From assembly GCF_022458985.1 (NCBI RefSeq), contig NC_061779.1:14367001-14431000 (forward strand): a stretch of 64,000 nucleotides of DNA, written 5' to 3'. Below are positions 25,331-36,770 of this stretch, one piece after another. The notes below the pieces were generated by a model. It saw nothing but the letters and a program-made list of their open reading frames with translations, made no database searches and had not been told where the DNA came from. The DNA comes from Mugil cephalus. Its lineage: Eukaryota; Chordata; Actinopteri; Mugiliformes; Mugilidae. The first letter of the stretch is position 1. Each line of letters begins with the position of its first letter. The translations under genes and the position numbers were made by a program.

Positions 25331-26039
25331 AAGAATGAAACTTGGACGAAAGAAAAGTAATTCCGACTGAAATTTGTTACCGGGAGGTGGAGGAATAATA
25401 CAAAGGAGTGACGGCCATAGAGGGACAGTGGCTGTGTCCCCACTGTCTGTCTGCTACAGCCAGTTTGAATGTGGTCGCCTCTAAGCAGCATATAAGGCAC
25501 TCCAGAGACCTCTAGTGTTAATAGGCTTCTGTGGTTCATTGTGGGCCTCACCTTGAGTAAATCTGGGGCCATTTCACTATGTAGGACACTTGCAAGATGG
25601 TCAAAAAACCTGCATCCCGCCGCCGCCCCCCCTCCTCTCCTCCTCCCTCCTCCTTCCATACGTGAATCTGCACAACGATTGCCGCACCGCCGGAGAAAAT
25701 ACAGGGAGACTGTATAGTGTATTTTATAAGCATACTTTTCCGTGAATCACATAGCGGGAGGAGACTTCAGAGCGACTAAAATAGGATAAAGTACCTCGGT
25801 AAAATTCCTCTCCCACCTTACTGCAATGAAAAACTGCATTCCTGATAAGAAGATATGAGTTCTCCGTGGTCCTACATTGTGTTTGCTGACTTATTGAATG
25901 AACTTGAGGTGCATGTTGAATTCTGTACTGTTGACTATCCTCCTCCCATTGAATAAATGCAATGCGCCCATACATTAGGATTCATATTTGTATATCTATA
26001 TAGAGTTACAGACAGACAGAGGGTTTTTATTCTGTGGTT

Positions 26040-26420
26040 TTTGAGTCTCTTGTGGCTATCCCTCCTTCTCCCTTCCCCCTCTCTGTTTTTCTCTCCTCTC
26101 TGTCTTTCTCTTTCGTCCTCTGTCTCTGTTTCTCTCACTCACTCCCCCTCCCTCCCCTCCCTCCCTCCCCTCCCTCTTTCTCTTGATCTCTCTCTCCTCG
26201 TCTCTCTTGCTCTCTCATGCCCCCCTCTTTTCCTCGCTCTCTTATGCTCTCTCTCTCTCTCTCCCTTCTCTTTCTCTCTTTCCTTCCATAGCTCTCTGTC
26301 TCACTCCCTCGCCCCCCTCTCTGTTCCTTTTATATCCTCCTTGCTGAATGCTCTTCTCCTCTCCTCCCTCAACTCTGTCTTTTCTCCTTTATATTCAGTC
26401 TTTTTTTTTTCAAGCTCTCC
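26040..26420 (+). repeat. Pyrimidine-rich (CT) tract
   Basis: Dense CTCT, CCCT and TCTC runs on the plus strand. The 222-residue Ser/Leu/Pro-rich frame (25,957-26,625) is produced by this composition. Confidence 0.92.
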
Positions 26421-27523
26421 CCACACTCCTTTCTCCAATGTTGTCTCCAAGCAGAGCTATTTCATTGCTAATATTCTGTCTTTCCATTTAGTACCCCCGC
26501 CACAAAATGGGGAGAGTAATCTTTTATTTAGGGTTTTTTTTTCTTTTCTTCTTGCTCTGGCCATCTCTGCATCCTGTCTTTGCAGTTTGCGTAAGAACAA
26601 TTTGTTGAGTGAATTTAAGACGTGATTTTGTTTAATTTTTTTTTTTTTTGTGCAAATGTGGAAAACATCCATTTCGAATCAGAAATGCACCATGTGCTGC
26701 AGATTCTTGTTTGTCCAATTGCTGGAAGTTGCAAGCGATTCACCTCTCGTCTACCTCGTCTGATCATGTATGCCTCACGTTTAAAGTTGCTCTGAGCGAG
26801 GCAATGCTGATAAAGGATTTTCTTTTCTTTCCTTTTTCTTTTTGTTGTCATTCCTATTCTGCGTCCTCCTGTCAGTGCGTCCACTCTGTTCTTCCTGACC
26901 TTAATGGAAGAAGCTGGAGGCATGCAACTAGGGTGTGGCCGCTTTTATACAGTTTTGCTATATTCCATCTGCATCGCTTAGATTCAAGCTGTGTGATTGT
27001 CTGTTCTTTGCTTATGAAAAAAAAAAAGCCTGCTGTGCTTTTTTTTTTGGTGAAAGCTTAATTACAGCAGCTAATCATGCTTGAGACTTACTATTATATC
27101 AGCATGCAGAGCAGAGGTGAGACTGATCCAGCTCTGGAAAAAAACACACACACACACACACACAAAAAAAACACAGGAGGTGTGTGGGCTTGCAGCCTCA
27201 GACACGGGTCTGAGAGGAATGGTCGGCTCAAAAAAAAAAAAAAAAAAACGTCAACATCAGTCCAATAACTCAAAGTTCAAAACCCAGAGCAAACCGATTT
27301 CTCTCCTCTCTTTCTCTTGCTTTTCTGATCATTAGAAAATCCTCACCTGCAACAGTGTAGCTAGAACATCCCCGCACACAAACCTGCACGGCTCCCGGTT
27401 CGCCTGACAGCGAGAGGATGTTGAATTATAGCCATCAAGCCAAGCGCAGGGTCTCACACAGAAAGTCAGAGCGAACTCTGGCTCGTACGCAGCCTGTCAC
27501 TGGGCTGGATGAAGAAACAACAC

Positions 27524-28205
27524 TAGCCACGTTTACATGCAGACATGCTTTTTTTTTTTTCTCATTCCGGTTTCACGTCAGCTGCTCACACGTGAGGCGA
27601 TATGTTTTCCGATCCGACGTTCACATGTACCTCTGCTTTTAATCGGAACGGCCGTTTTACAGACGTGTGACATGCGCCGATCGATGAAAAACATCTTGAG
27701 ACTGATCAAAGATGGAGGTCTCTCGCCTAATTAGCAGCAGTTGCTATTAAAGCAACAGCTTGATTCGGAAACTCTGTGGGGTCACATCCACTTTTGCTGT
27801 TGCGTTAGCCTCATAAACCTCTTCAAGGTTTCCTGGCGTTTCCGAATTTGTTCCACGCTTCAGTCTGTCCCAGCTTCAGTGGATTTTTCGACGGGCCTTT
27901 TTAAACAGTTCGATGTTTCTGTTTTTTCTGCCGTCAAATCGTGCGATAATGTCTAGTTCTTTCAGAGCCGCTGACCAGTTTAGGAAACGTCACTCGAACG
28001 TCGCTTACGTCAAAAGACAGCAAACGTGCAGACAGAACGGGGCCTGATTTCATTCCGATTTACACGATTTTGGATCGGGTTGGGAAAAGGAATATGTGAA
28101 ACTGAATGAAATTTCATTCAGTCTGGGCCCATTTGTTCCGATTGAGGTGTTTGGGCTCCTACGCCGACTCTAAACGGAATATTTGGCTCCATGTAAACCC
28201 AGCTA
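27524..28205. mobile_element. MITE with GTTTACATG terminal inverted repeats
   Basis: The left terminus is tagccacgtttacatgc. The right terminus is catgtaaacccagcta, which is its reverse complement with two or three mismatches. The 682-bp interior contains repeated ttccgat/atcgga blocks and no transposase frame. This is a non-autonomous DNA transposon of undetermined superfamily. Confidence 0.7.
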
Positions 28206-28785
28206 CTGACAACGTGAGCTCACCAACACAAGGAGTGGTGGGGTGTACACATATATATACATTAGAGAGACTAACTTGTTATGGGTGATACAGCCGAGTG
28301 TCTCCAGCACGTTTCCATTTGCATTCGACAGAATGTGCACACCCGTTTGTTTTAACAGAAAAAAAAAGGAGAAGAAAGAGAACAGGGAGTAGTCGTCAAT
28401 GAGGCCTCTGCGGTCGTGTGATTCATTGAGATTTTCTCAGGGGTAAAACAGACAGCTGATATCTGAATCTGTTGCACCCCCCCCCACACCACCACCACCA
28501 CCACCACCTCTTCTCTTTCTCCTCCCTCACACTCTCTATCACTCTGACTTGTGCTCTTTTCCTCGTTGGGAGTAAAAAAAAAAAAGAAAGAAAGAAGATC
28601 TAACTTTGACCTATATCACAGAGAGGATGTGCCACCGCACTGCACGGTTGTCGTCCTGTAGATAAACAAGGCTGAACGAACGGGGGCCGGGTCGGGAAAT
28701 GGACAAGAAGTCGCTGGTAAAAGTAAGTCAAACGGACACCGGTGTCAGAAGTGCGTTGTTTCAGGGTTGTGGAGAACTGGAAGCA

Positions 28786-28789
<4 letters not shown>

Positions 28790-28817
<28 letters not shown>
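28790..28817. repeat. (GT)n microsatellite
   Basis: Perfect GT array, directly visible. Confidence 0.95.
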
Positions 28818-28818
<1 letters not shown>

Positions 28819-29214
28819 TTGCTCGTCCCTGATCTTAGACATCAGACAAACGCGCACAAACACACATCTGAAATCCCAGTTGTGGCTTAGTACACTTGAG
28901 ACCGGGCCAGCGTCTTGCTTCCTCCCGCTGTCTATATGCACATAAGAACCTGTGGAAATCCAAGAACTGAATGAAATGTTACGCTCATTACCAGCGTAGC
29001 CTTTCCCCACACTATTAGTTTCCCACACATGCAAATGCGCGCGAGCGGACGAGCGAGCCGGTTTTGCCGTTACGAAGATGCAGGCCTGGAAAGGAGCCAG
29101 TGTATTTCTTCCCCAAACTTTTGTTGTCTGTGTCTTTTTCATTTTCCCCATAGGCTAGTTCTGTGTTGTTTTATGTACGTGTCCCTTGTTGTTTCTTCCA
29201 TGTGGTTTCTTTGT

Positions 29215-29460
29215 CTTTCAGCCTCTTATCTCTTTGTTTCTTCCCTTGCTCTCCTTCTATTTTCTCTCTCCCTCGACTTCCTGCTATCTCTCCCCCTCAC
29301 TCACACCCTCACTCAATCTCTTTCTCTTTCTCTCCCCCCCCCCGTCCCTCCCTCCCTCCTCCCTCCCTCCCTCGCGCTCACTCTCATTCCCTATCTCTCC
29401 CTCCTCCTCCTCCTCCCTCCCCCCTCCTCCTTTCTCTCTATCTTTCTCATTCTCGCAGCA
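29215..29460 (+). repeat. Pyrimidine-rich (CT) tract
   Basis: CTCTC, CCCTCC and TCCTCC runs on the plus strand, without coding. Confidence 0.9.
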
Positions 29461-29636
29461 CTCCCAGCTGCTGATGATTGATCAAGGTTTTCAAGGTTTG
29501 CCCTTTCCTGTTATTTAGTAGGAAATGTTTATGCACAGTCCCTCAGTCTTACAGCCACAACTGGCATGTGTCCACGCAGTGTTTGTCGCCTGCACCTCTA
29601 CACAAGCAGACGCACTTTTTTCCCCCCCTATTTTTT

Positions 29637-29665
29637 TATTAGTATTAGTATTAGTATTAGTATTT
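29637..29665. repeat. (ATTAGT)n microsatellite
   Basis: Four to five hexanucleotide units. Confidence 0.9.
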
Positions 29666-29829
29666 CTCCGGTGTTTACTAGTGAAGGTACGGTGGGCTCT
29701 GTCAGAGCAGGATACCTGTCTAATTATCAGGATCATCTACTTAAGCTCACAACCTGTACTTAGCCCGCAGGTACTCTCTGCCGCACTGTTTCTCAACACA
29801 GCCTGAAAGAAATCTGGAAGTTCAATAGT

Positions 29830-30640
29830 TAATGTCTTCCCTTGCTGTTTTTCCTTTTCCTCACTCTCTCCGTCTCTCTATCTCCTTTCCTCTCTCCATT
29901 CCCTTTGCTCTCACCCCCCCTCCACCACCACCACCTCACCACCACCTCCTCTCCTTCATTCTGCACCCCCCCGCCCCCACCCCCTCCTTCCTCCCTCCAC
30001 CACCTCCTTTCTCTTTTCTCTTGCTGATGGACTCTTCTTTTTTATTTTCACACTCCACCATCCCCCCTTTTTTTTCTTCTCTCCTTTTCTCTCTCCTTCT
30101 TTCCTCCAGCGCACCCCCCCACCACCACCACCCCTACCCCTCCACCCCACACACACACACACACTTCTTCTCTTTCACTGCATTTTCTTTCAACCCTCCT
30201 TCTATCTCTCTTCCCATCCCCAACCCCCCTCCCCTCCTCCTCCTCCTCCAACACCACCACCACCAACCCCCTCCATTTCTTTTCTCTCCCTCTTTTATTC
30301 TTTCTCTTTCTTTTGCCACATCCTTTCTTATGCCCCTGCCCCCTCCCCTCCCCTCCAGTTCTCCTTTCCCTTCTTCCTCCTTTTTGCTGCATTCTCTTCT
30401 TCCCTCCCCCACCCCAGCTCTCTTTCCTCTCTCCCTTTTTCTTTCTGTCTCTTTCACCCCCCCTCCCCTCCAACAACCACCCCCCTCCTCCTCTCTTCCT
30501 CCACTCAGCTTCACTCCCCCTCCCTCCGCTTCTTTCTTCCTTATTCTTTCTCCCCCACGCCTGTCTCCCTCCCTCCCTCCCTCCCTAACTGCTTTTCTCT
30601 CCTTTCTTTCTCCTTCTCTTTTCTTTTGTCACTCTTTATT
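29830..30640 (+). repeat. Long pyrimidine-rich tract (about 0.8 kb)
   Basis: Almost continuous C/T on the plus strand with embedded CCACCACC and a short CACACA run. A 272-codon stop-free plus frame and 142- and 126-codon minus frames span it. All are low-complexity consequences of having few purines, not genes. Confidence 0.93.
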
Positions 30641-30990
30641 TTTCTTGTGAATTTCTCAGACAGTATACTTCAGGCTGTCTCAATAGTTAATTAGTTTGAA
30701 TCTGGAAATAATGGCAGCAAACTACACGCTCGCCGGAAAGTTAAAATTTTACCGTTTTCTCAGACATTATCTGTCTGACTGTTCAGCCACTGACAGACGC
30801 ACCTCCGCCCTGAGAGAGCGTGCTGCGAGAGTGTGTACCGTATGTGTGCGTACACACACACACACACAAACATATACACACACACATGTATATATAAAGA
30901 CACGTTTGTGCGTATTGACATATATCCGTCCACGTGCACAGAGAGGAACTGCTGATTAGATTTTAATAATTGTTTGAGCACATGCACGTG

Positions 30991-31020
30991 AAAGAAGAAG
31001 AAGAAGAAGAAGAAGGAGGA
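30991..31020. repeat. (AAG)n microsatellite
   Basis: About eight AAG units leading into GGAGG and an A run. Confidence 0.9.
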
Positions 31021-31149
31021 AAAAAAAAGGAAATGCAAAGTATGAAGTGCGATCAAGAAAAGATAGAGCTCGTGCCTCTGTGCGCCTTAAAGAGAAATGT
31101 GTGTTGAAGGGTCATGCTGAATTGTATGTAGTGAGAAAGGGAGATAAGA

Positions 31150-31178
<29 letters not shown>
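31150..31178. repeat. (GT)n microsatellite
   Basis: Perfect GT array, directly visible. Confidence 0.95.
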
Positions 31179-31181
<3 letters not shown>

Positions 31182-31283
31182 TAAGAGAAAAGAGGAGAGA
31201 AAGAGAAGTGAGATGGGAAGGAGAGGGTGGGAGGAAGAGAAAGAAATGGGGTGATGCTGTGTGTGTGTGATGGGGTGGAGGGC

Positions 31284-31313
31284 TGGTGGTGGTGGTGGTG
31301 GTGGTGGTGGTGG
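31284..31313. repeat. (TGG)n microsatellite
   Basis: Ten TGG units about 80 bp upstream of the proposed first znf710 coding exon. Confidence 0.95.
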
Positions 31314-31394
31314 AGGGGGGGCAGGCACAGTCAGTTCTGATAACAGCAACAGTAGGAGGAGGATGAGCCGTGGGACCGCCCCACTCTCCCACAG

Positions 31395-31487
31395 ATATAA
31401 ATAGGAGGTGGATTTTTTTACTCCACTCATTTCTCCTGAAGGATGAGATCCCTGAAACACCTTAAACATCACTCCAGGAACAATGTG
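31395..31487 (+). CDS. znf710: Probable upstream coding exon of znf710
   Basis: An ATG at 31,443 with A at -3 opens 15 codons (MRSLKHLKHHSRNNV). The stretch ends at a strong donor, GTGAGT, at 31,488. Joined to the acceptor at 33,547 (tttcctccag), the frame continues without a stop as EEETGRLVRTYPK into the internal start MTEGQVDVGTQT. This would add 28 residues and give a 690-residue protein. Two readings of the exon 5' edge fit. A pyrimidine-rich acceptor (ccccactctcccacag) at 31,394 would make it an internal exon. Alternatively, the TATAAATA at 31,396-31,403 could be a TATA box with a short leader. The in-frame junction supports coding use; transcript evidence is lacking. Confidence 0.6.
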
Positions 31488-31869
31488 GTGAGTTTGTGAG
31501 CGACAGAGACAGAAGGATGTGTGGTGGGGGGAGGAGGGGGAGGGGAGGGGTGGTGGGGGGTATGGGGGGGGGTGAGGGTTACTTGTTTTGCAGTTTGTTA
31601 GTGGGCTATTTTGCACTGTTGTCCGCGTGCGCGCCTGAGGGGGAGGCAAGATTACTTTTTCACATTCATACGAGTGCTGCAGTGGGAACATCTTTACAAA
31701 GAGGGACAGTTGTGTTTCTTTCTTTCTTTATTTCCTTCTTTCTTTTCTCTCTCGGCTGCACGTTTTTTTTTTTTTTTTCCGCCTCTGCTCTGATTGTTTG
31801 TCCTTAGGTGTCTTTCAGTTGAAACTTTAAATGTGAAAGTACGGACTCTCGCAATTATTACCCTACCTT

Positions 31870-32260
31870 CTCCGTCTACTTGTCATTTGTCTTTTTCTCT
31901 TTCATTTTGTCAGCCTTTCATTTTGCTGTGCTTTTTCTTCTCTCTACAGCTCCCCCCCCCCTTACCTCCCTCCCTCCCTCCTTCCCCTCTTTCTCTCTCA
32001 CTCACTCTGTCTTTCTGTCTCTCTCCGAGTCACCCCCCCCGCACACCCCCTCCCTCTCCTTTTCCTTTCTCTCTTCCCTCCTCTCACATGCTCACTCAAT
32101 CTCTCGTTCCCCTTCCCTCCCCTCCCCTCCCTCTCCTCCCCTCTTTCTTTATCTTTCAGCCCCTCCATCTCATTTCTCTCTCTCCCTCCCTCCCTCCCTC
32201 CACTCCTCCCCCGCCCACAGCTCTTTCTCCTTCTCTCCATACCTCCCTCCCTCTCTTTTC
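31870..32260 (+). repeat. Pyrimidine-rich (CT) tract
   Basis: Continuous CT-rich plus strand that runs directly into the CA array. The 207- and 169-residue frames across it are artefacts. Confidence 0.9.
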
Positions 32261-32265
32261 TCTCA

Positions 32266-32266
<1 letters not shown>

Positions 32267-32321
<55 letters not shown>
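32267..32321. repeat. (CA)n microsatellite, long
   Basis: About 27 CA units, the longest dinucleotide array in the window. Confidence 0.97.
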
Positions 32322-32323
<2 letters not shown>

Positions 32324-33586
32324 CTTTCAAATACACACCCAGTCTCTTTCCTTTTCTTTCTCACAAACACACAGTCTGTCTCTGTCTGACTACTTTAAAA
32401 GCAGTAATTATAAATGACGTGGTTATCAGGGCATCCAGGTCTACTCCCCTCTCCCCATACACACACACACACACACACCAACACACAATAACACACACCT
32501 TTATTCTCGTTCTCTATCCGCTCTTCCTGTCTTCCTCTCCCTCTCTCCATCCCCTCCTTTCTTTTCTCTGAGTATTGTGTCAGGAAAGGGAGCAGCTCTT
32601 TCTTACATGGCAGAGTGAAGACTGTCTGAAAGGAAACCAGGGGTCAGAGCTTCTCTCTGTGCATTTTCCTTCCGATCAGATCCACGCTGAGAAATAACCT
32701 GAAACCAGCGGCTGTGCTCACTTCTCCTTTACCACAGAGGGACTGTTCGGTCGCACCACAATTTCCTCTCCATAGTTTCGCTGTTCCGCTTTCACAGGCG
32801 GCGGGGTAAACATGTGCATGTGGGTCTGAAACATTTCCGAGCCATACAATTATGTTAGCGACTCTTTCGCACAGGTCTGGAATACAGAATGAGCTCGAAG
32901 CTCAATCGAATGTCTGTTATGGATATGAGGCCGCCCGCCGGCATAGATCATCACGTTAAGGAAGCCCAGTGTGGCAGGCATTATAAAGTTAGCCACGGTG
33001 AGAGAGTATAGAGCCGAGGCGCTTTGGTCCCCGTGAATGGGACGGACAGCCTCAGTGATGAGCCCACTTTAGTCAGCCAGGCTGTCCCAGGACCCCACAG
33101 GAAGTGCCGAGGACAGTCCACGGAAGTCAACTTCCTGGCTGGACCTGCATCCCTTGTTGTGTTCTTTATTATTCTAAAGCCTGCGAAGGAAGGAAGTGGG
33201 GTGCTAACACAGATCTGACTTATCTCCTCAATCTAATGTTCAGCGGATTCGGAGCGAAGACACAAGGCGTAGCCTGAACGTGACTTTCACAGAGTAAATC
33301 TGAAGGAAAAAAAAAACATTATCTTAACGCCGTCCTGCAGTCCAGATAAAGAAGACTATTTTTTTCCCCCACAACAATTTCGCTGCTATGAAAACACACA
33401 ACATTGTGACACTTCAATGGGGAAATGAGGTTGTGTGAGGAAGCATTGTGTAAGGCAGGTTTTGTAACAACGGAATAATTTAAAGCAGAAACGTGTGAAC
33501 TTGCTTTTCTGACTCCAGGTGTATTGCTTGTTTGTGTTTTCCTCCAGGAGGAGGAGACTGGCCGCTTGGTGCGGACCTACCCAAAG

Positions 33587-36500
33587 ATGACTGAGGGTCA
33601 AGTGGATGTGGGCACGCAGACGGAGCCTGTGGTGGTGCTATCTTTGGCTCAGGCTGCCGTTCTTGGCCTCATCTCCCAGAATGAAATATTCGGGGCCACC
33701 ATTGCTCCTAATGGCTTTTACACAGGCGAGCCAAGAGAGTGTCCCCCGCCTCCACCCGAGTCAATGGAGTATGAGTATGCTGATCAGCTGATAGGGGCCA
33801 ACGGGGACTACCTGGCAGAGCCTGCTGGGGAGCCGGAGCCCCAGCCCCACTGCAGCGAGAGGAGACGGCCCGGCCCCCGTGGGAGGACCAAGAGGCCCAG
33901 GAGTGATGGAGAATTAGAGGGTCATCCGCACAAACTGCCCGGCCCACAGGCCCAGATTAAAGGTGAAAGACTTGAGTCTGATACTCCTCCTTCGTGCATT
34001 CACATGAACAGCAGGCGCAGTCCTGGCAAGTCAGACGATCCAGTCACCCACGTAGGCTCCCTGAAAGAGGAGCAGGCATGTGGAAACTGTCCCTCATGCG
34101 TGAGCGACACATCCAAACCAAAAACAGATGGACAGCCAGAACAGGAACAAGAAGAAAGCTCTGGTAGAGGCAGAGAGAGGAAGGAAGAGGAGCTGGTGGT
34201 GGAGGAAGAAGAAGAGGAAGCGCTAAACCTCAAGACCGGCGGAGAGACGGGCAGCCCCATGGAGAACCGTTACTATGATTCCAACGAGGTGGCCTACGAG
34301 TCCGCTGACATGGCGATGCCAGGAGAGTATGAGGAGAACGGTCAGGCCATGCTGTGGTCGGACCCAGAGGGACTCGCCAGACGAATGCAGATCGACCGGC
34401 TGGACATCAACGTCCAGATTGACGAGTCTTACTGCGTGGATGTGGGAGAGGGTCTGAAGCGCTGGAAGTGCCGCATGTGCGAGAAGTCCTACACATCCAA
34501 ATATAACCTCGTCACTCACATCCTGGGCCACAACGGAATCAAGCCGCATGAGTGTCTACACTGTGGGAAGCTGTTCAAGCAGCCGAGCCACCTCCAGACT
34601 CACCTGCTCACCCACCAGGGAACCCGGCCGCACAAGTGCACCGTCTGCGAGAAGGCCTTCACGCAGACCAGCCACCTGAAGAGGCACATGCTGCAGCATT
34701 CGGACGTCAAGCCCTACAGCTGCCGCTTCTGCGGCCGCGGCTTCGCCTACCCCAGCGAGCTGAGGACCCACGAGAACAAACACGAGAACGGCCAGTGCCA
34801 CGTCTGCACCCAGTGCGGCCTCGAGTTTCCGACCTATGCGCACCTGAAGCGCCACCTGACCAGCCACCAGGGACCCACCACGTACCAGTGCACGGAGTGC
34901 CACAAGTCCTTCGCCTACCGGAGCCAGCTGCAGAACCACCTGATGAAACACCAGAACGTGCGGCCTTATGTTTGCCCTGAGTGCGGCATGGAGTTTGTCC
35001 AGATCCACCACCTCCGACAACACGCTCTCACTCACAAGGTACTGGCAGCGCACGACCTCGCACTTAAGGTACTGAAACCCAGTGATGTGGCTTCGTCTAC
35101 CAATTTGCTTAGTTAAAAACAAAAGCTTTAGTAGGAAAGCCTTGCAACACCACTAAACCTTTATTTAAAATAGGAAAAAATACATGTTATAAATAAATAA
35201 ATAGATATTGAAGGAATTCAGAGGTAAAAGGGGAAGTATTTTGGTTTCTTTGACTCACAACCTGCTGTATGGATAAATAGGGGTATATGGCACACGTGCA
35301 TCACTGCCTTTTCTGCAAAACCAGTTGCTTTGTAAACATTGCCTTCAAAGGCCTTGAGATTTTTTTGTGCAGCTCAACCCCCCACTTCGTGTTTTGTGCC
35401 ATCCGCAAAGCTACTTCCCTTTGTGTCTGATGAATCACTGGTCTTTCTCTCCATTTCTTTATAAAGTCTCTTTTATCCACGACATATGCTTGGTTGAATA
35501 TGAAAATGAACGTAAAATTAATATGGAGACTAAAAAAAAAAAAAACATTTTTTTTTGGACCTTTCTCTTGGTCCCTCAACACTTGAGTGTTTCTGGGGTT
35601 GCGGGGCAGGGGAGTGGTATTTTAATCTAAATGACTAGGTTCAAAAGCCTGAGTGGAAAAGGCTCAAACACAAGCGCACATGCGAGCTGCTTGTGTGTTT
35701 CCTCGCTATTTTTCCTCTAAACCATATATTTAGCCAAATTAATTAAAAGGCTCAAACAGTTTTTCTTTTTTTTTTTTGTTTTTGTTTCCCCAGGGCATGA
35801 AAGAATTCAAGTGTGACGTCTGCTCCCGAGAGTTCACGCTGTCTGCCAACCTGAAGAGACACATGTTGATCCACGCCAGCGTGAGGCCCTTCCAATGCCA
35901 CGTCTGCTTCAAGACCTTCGTCCAGAAGCAGACCCTGAAAACCCACATGATTGTCCACCTGCCGGTCAAGCCTTTCAAATGCAAGGTGGGTAGAGCAAGC
36001 GGAGTCCTCTTTAAAGAGAACTGGATCCCGCTGTGGCGGCGCGGAGAGCGCGGCACTGACTATTGCGCTCTCGTCTCTCAGGTGTGCGGAAAGTCTTTCA
36101 ACAGAATGTACAACCTGCTCGGCCACATGCACCTCCACGCCGGCAGCAAGCCCTTCAAGTGCCCTTACTGCACCAGCAAGTTCAACCTGAAGGGCAACCT
36201 CAGCCGACACATGAAGGTTAAACACGGCATCATGGATGCCTCAATAGATGGACACGGTGAGTTGACTTCATCTGTTGTCTCTGCGATTACACCCTCACAC
36301 AATCAGAGTGTTACTTCTTCTCGCTTCTCAGTCCGTCCTCAGTGCACTTTGCTTCTGCGTGTACTGTAACAGTGGCCAAGCATTTTGATGTTTCCGTCAC
36401 TCCCTGCGTGTGTGTTTAGTAAATATAGCAGCGCCTGGATTAGACATGCCTGTCTCTATCAGTGGAGGCTGATAATGAGGAGGGGCAAACCGCTGGCTGT

Positions 36501-36770
36501 CCTCAATGTGCCCGTACGCCTTCGAGACGGGCTCTGTGTGCGAGCGTGTTACCGAGAATACAAAACGGAATCATATTTGTGTGTTTCCTTCCCTCTCCAG
36601 AACCACCCCAAGAGGCGGAAGGCCAGGAGGACTACGAAGAGGAGAGCTTCGAGTTTAGCGAGCGAGAAAACCGCGCTAACAACAACAACACACCAGACAT
36701 TGCTAAACTATCACAACTGGAGTATTACAGCACCTATGGGAAGGGCGCAGGGCGCTTCAGCACTGCATGA
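33587..36770 (+). CDS. znf710: Zinc finger protein 710 (C2H2 transcription factor)
   Basis: Coding exons are 33,587-35,038 (exon from 33,548), 35,794-35,985, 36,082-36,256 and 36,601-36,770. All have GT-AG junctions, and together they give 662 residues from the internal MTEG start. The N-terminal block (VDVGTQTEPVVVLSLAQAAV, then NEIFGAT) and the RLDINVQID motif before the fingers are hallmarks of ZNF710. Eleven C2H2 fingers follow from about residue 293, seven in the first exon (WKCRMC to HALTH), two in the next and two across the last junctions. Finger ten is split by a 96-bp intron. An acidic, Glu-rich linker precedes the fingers. The C-terminal tail is Glu- then Asn-rich. Human ZNF710 is of similar length with 11 fingers. 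The likely role is sequence-specific DNA binding in the nucleus; targets cannot be read from sequence. It converges on idh2. Confidence 0.95.
35039..35793 (+). other. znf710 intron
   Basis: Donor GTACTG follows an AAG codon. The acceptor is a long T tract ending tttccccag. Read-through would add 25 residues and stop at 35,116. No other feature was seen. Confidence 0.9.

Larger units (their letters stand above)
31488..33547 (+). other. znf710 intron (inferred) with CT tract and CA arrays
   Basis: Runs from the GTGAGT donor to the cctccag acceptor. It contains G-rich repeats (31,510-31,575), a CT-rich tract (31,870-32,260), a long CA array (32,267-32,321), a second CA array (32,458-32,478) and another CT patch. 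No other exon is recognised. Confidence 0.55.

Noticed and set aside
28600-29151. 183-codon minus frame
   Set aside because: Contains a CA-encoded His-Thr run and has no recognisable domain or supporting splice context.
31053-31691. 212-codon minus frame
   Set aside because: Built from GT, TGG and GA repeats; runs of Pro and His-Thr; overlaps the proposed znf710 exon on the other strand.
35039-35116. Extension of znf710 first large exon to the stop at 35,116
   Set aside because: The donor at 35,039 and the exon at 35,794 restore the conserved linker and finger 8, so the 25 extra residues are intronic read-through.
34556-35122. 188-codon minus frame opposite znf710
   Set aside because: Shadow of the zinc-finger coding strand; repeated Leu/Val pattern is the complement of finger codons.
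35752-36225. 157- and 105-codon minus frames opposite znf710 exons
   Set aside because: Antisense shadows of the finger exons; they run across the znf710 splice sites.
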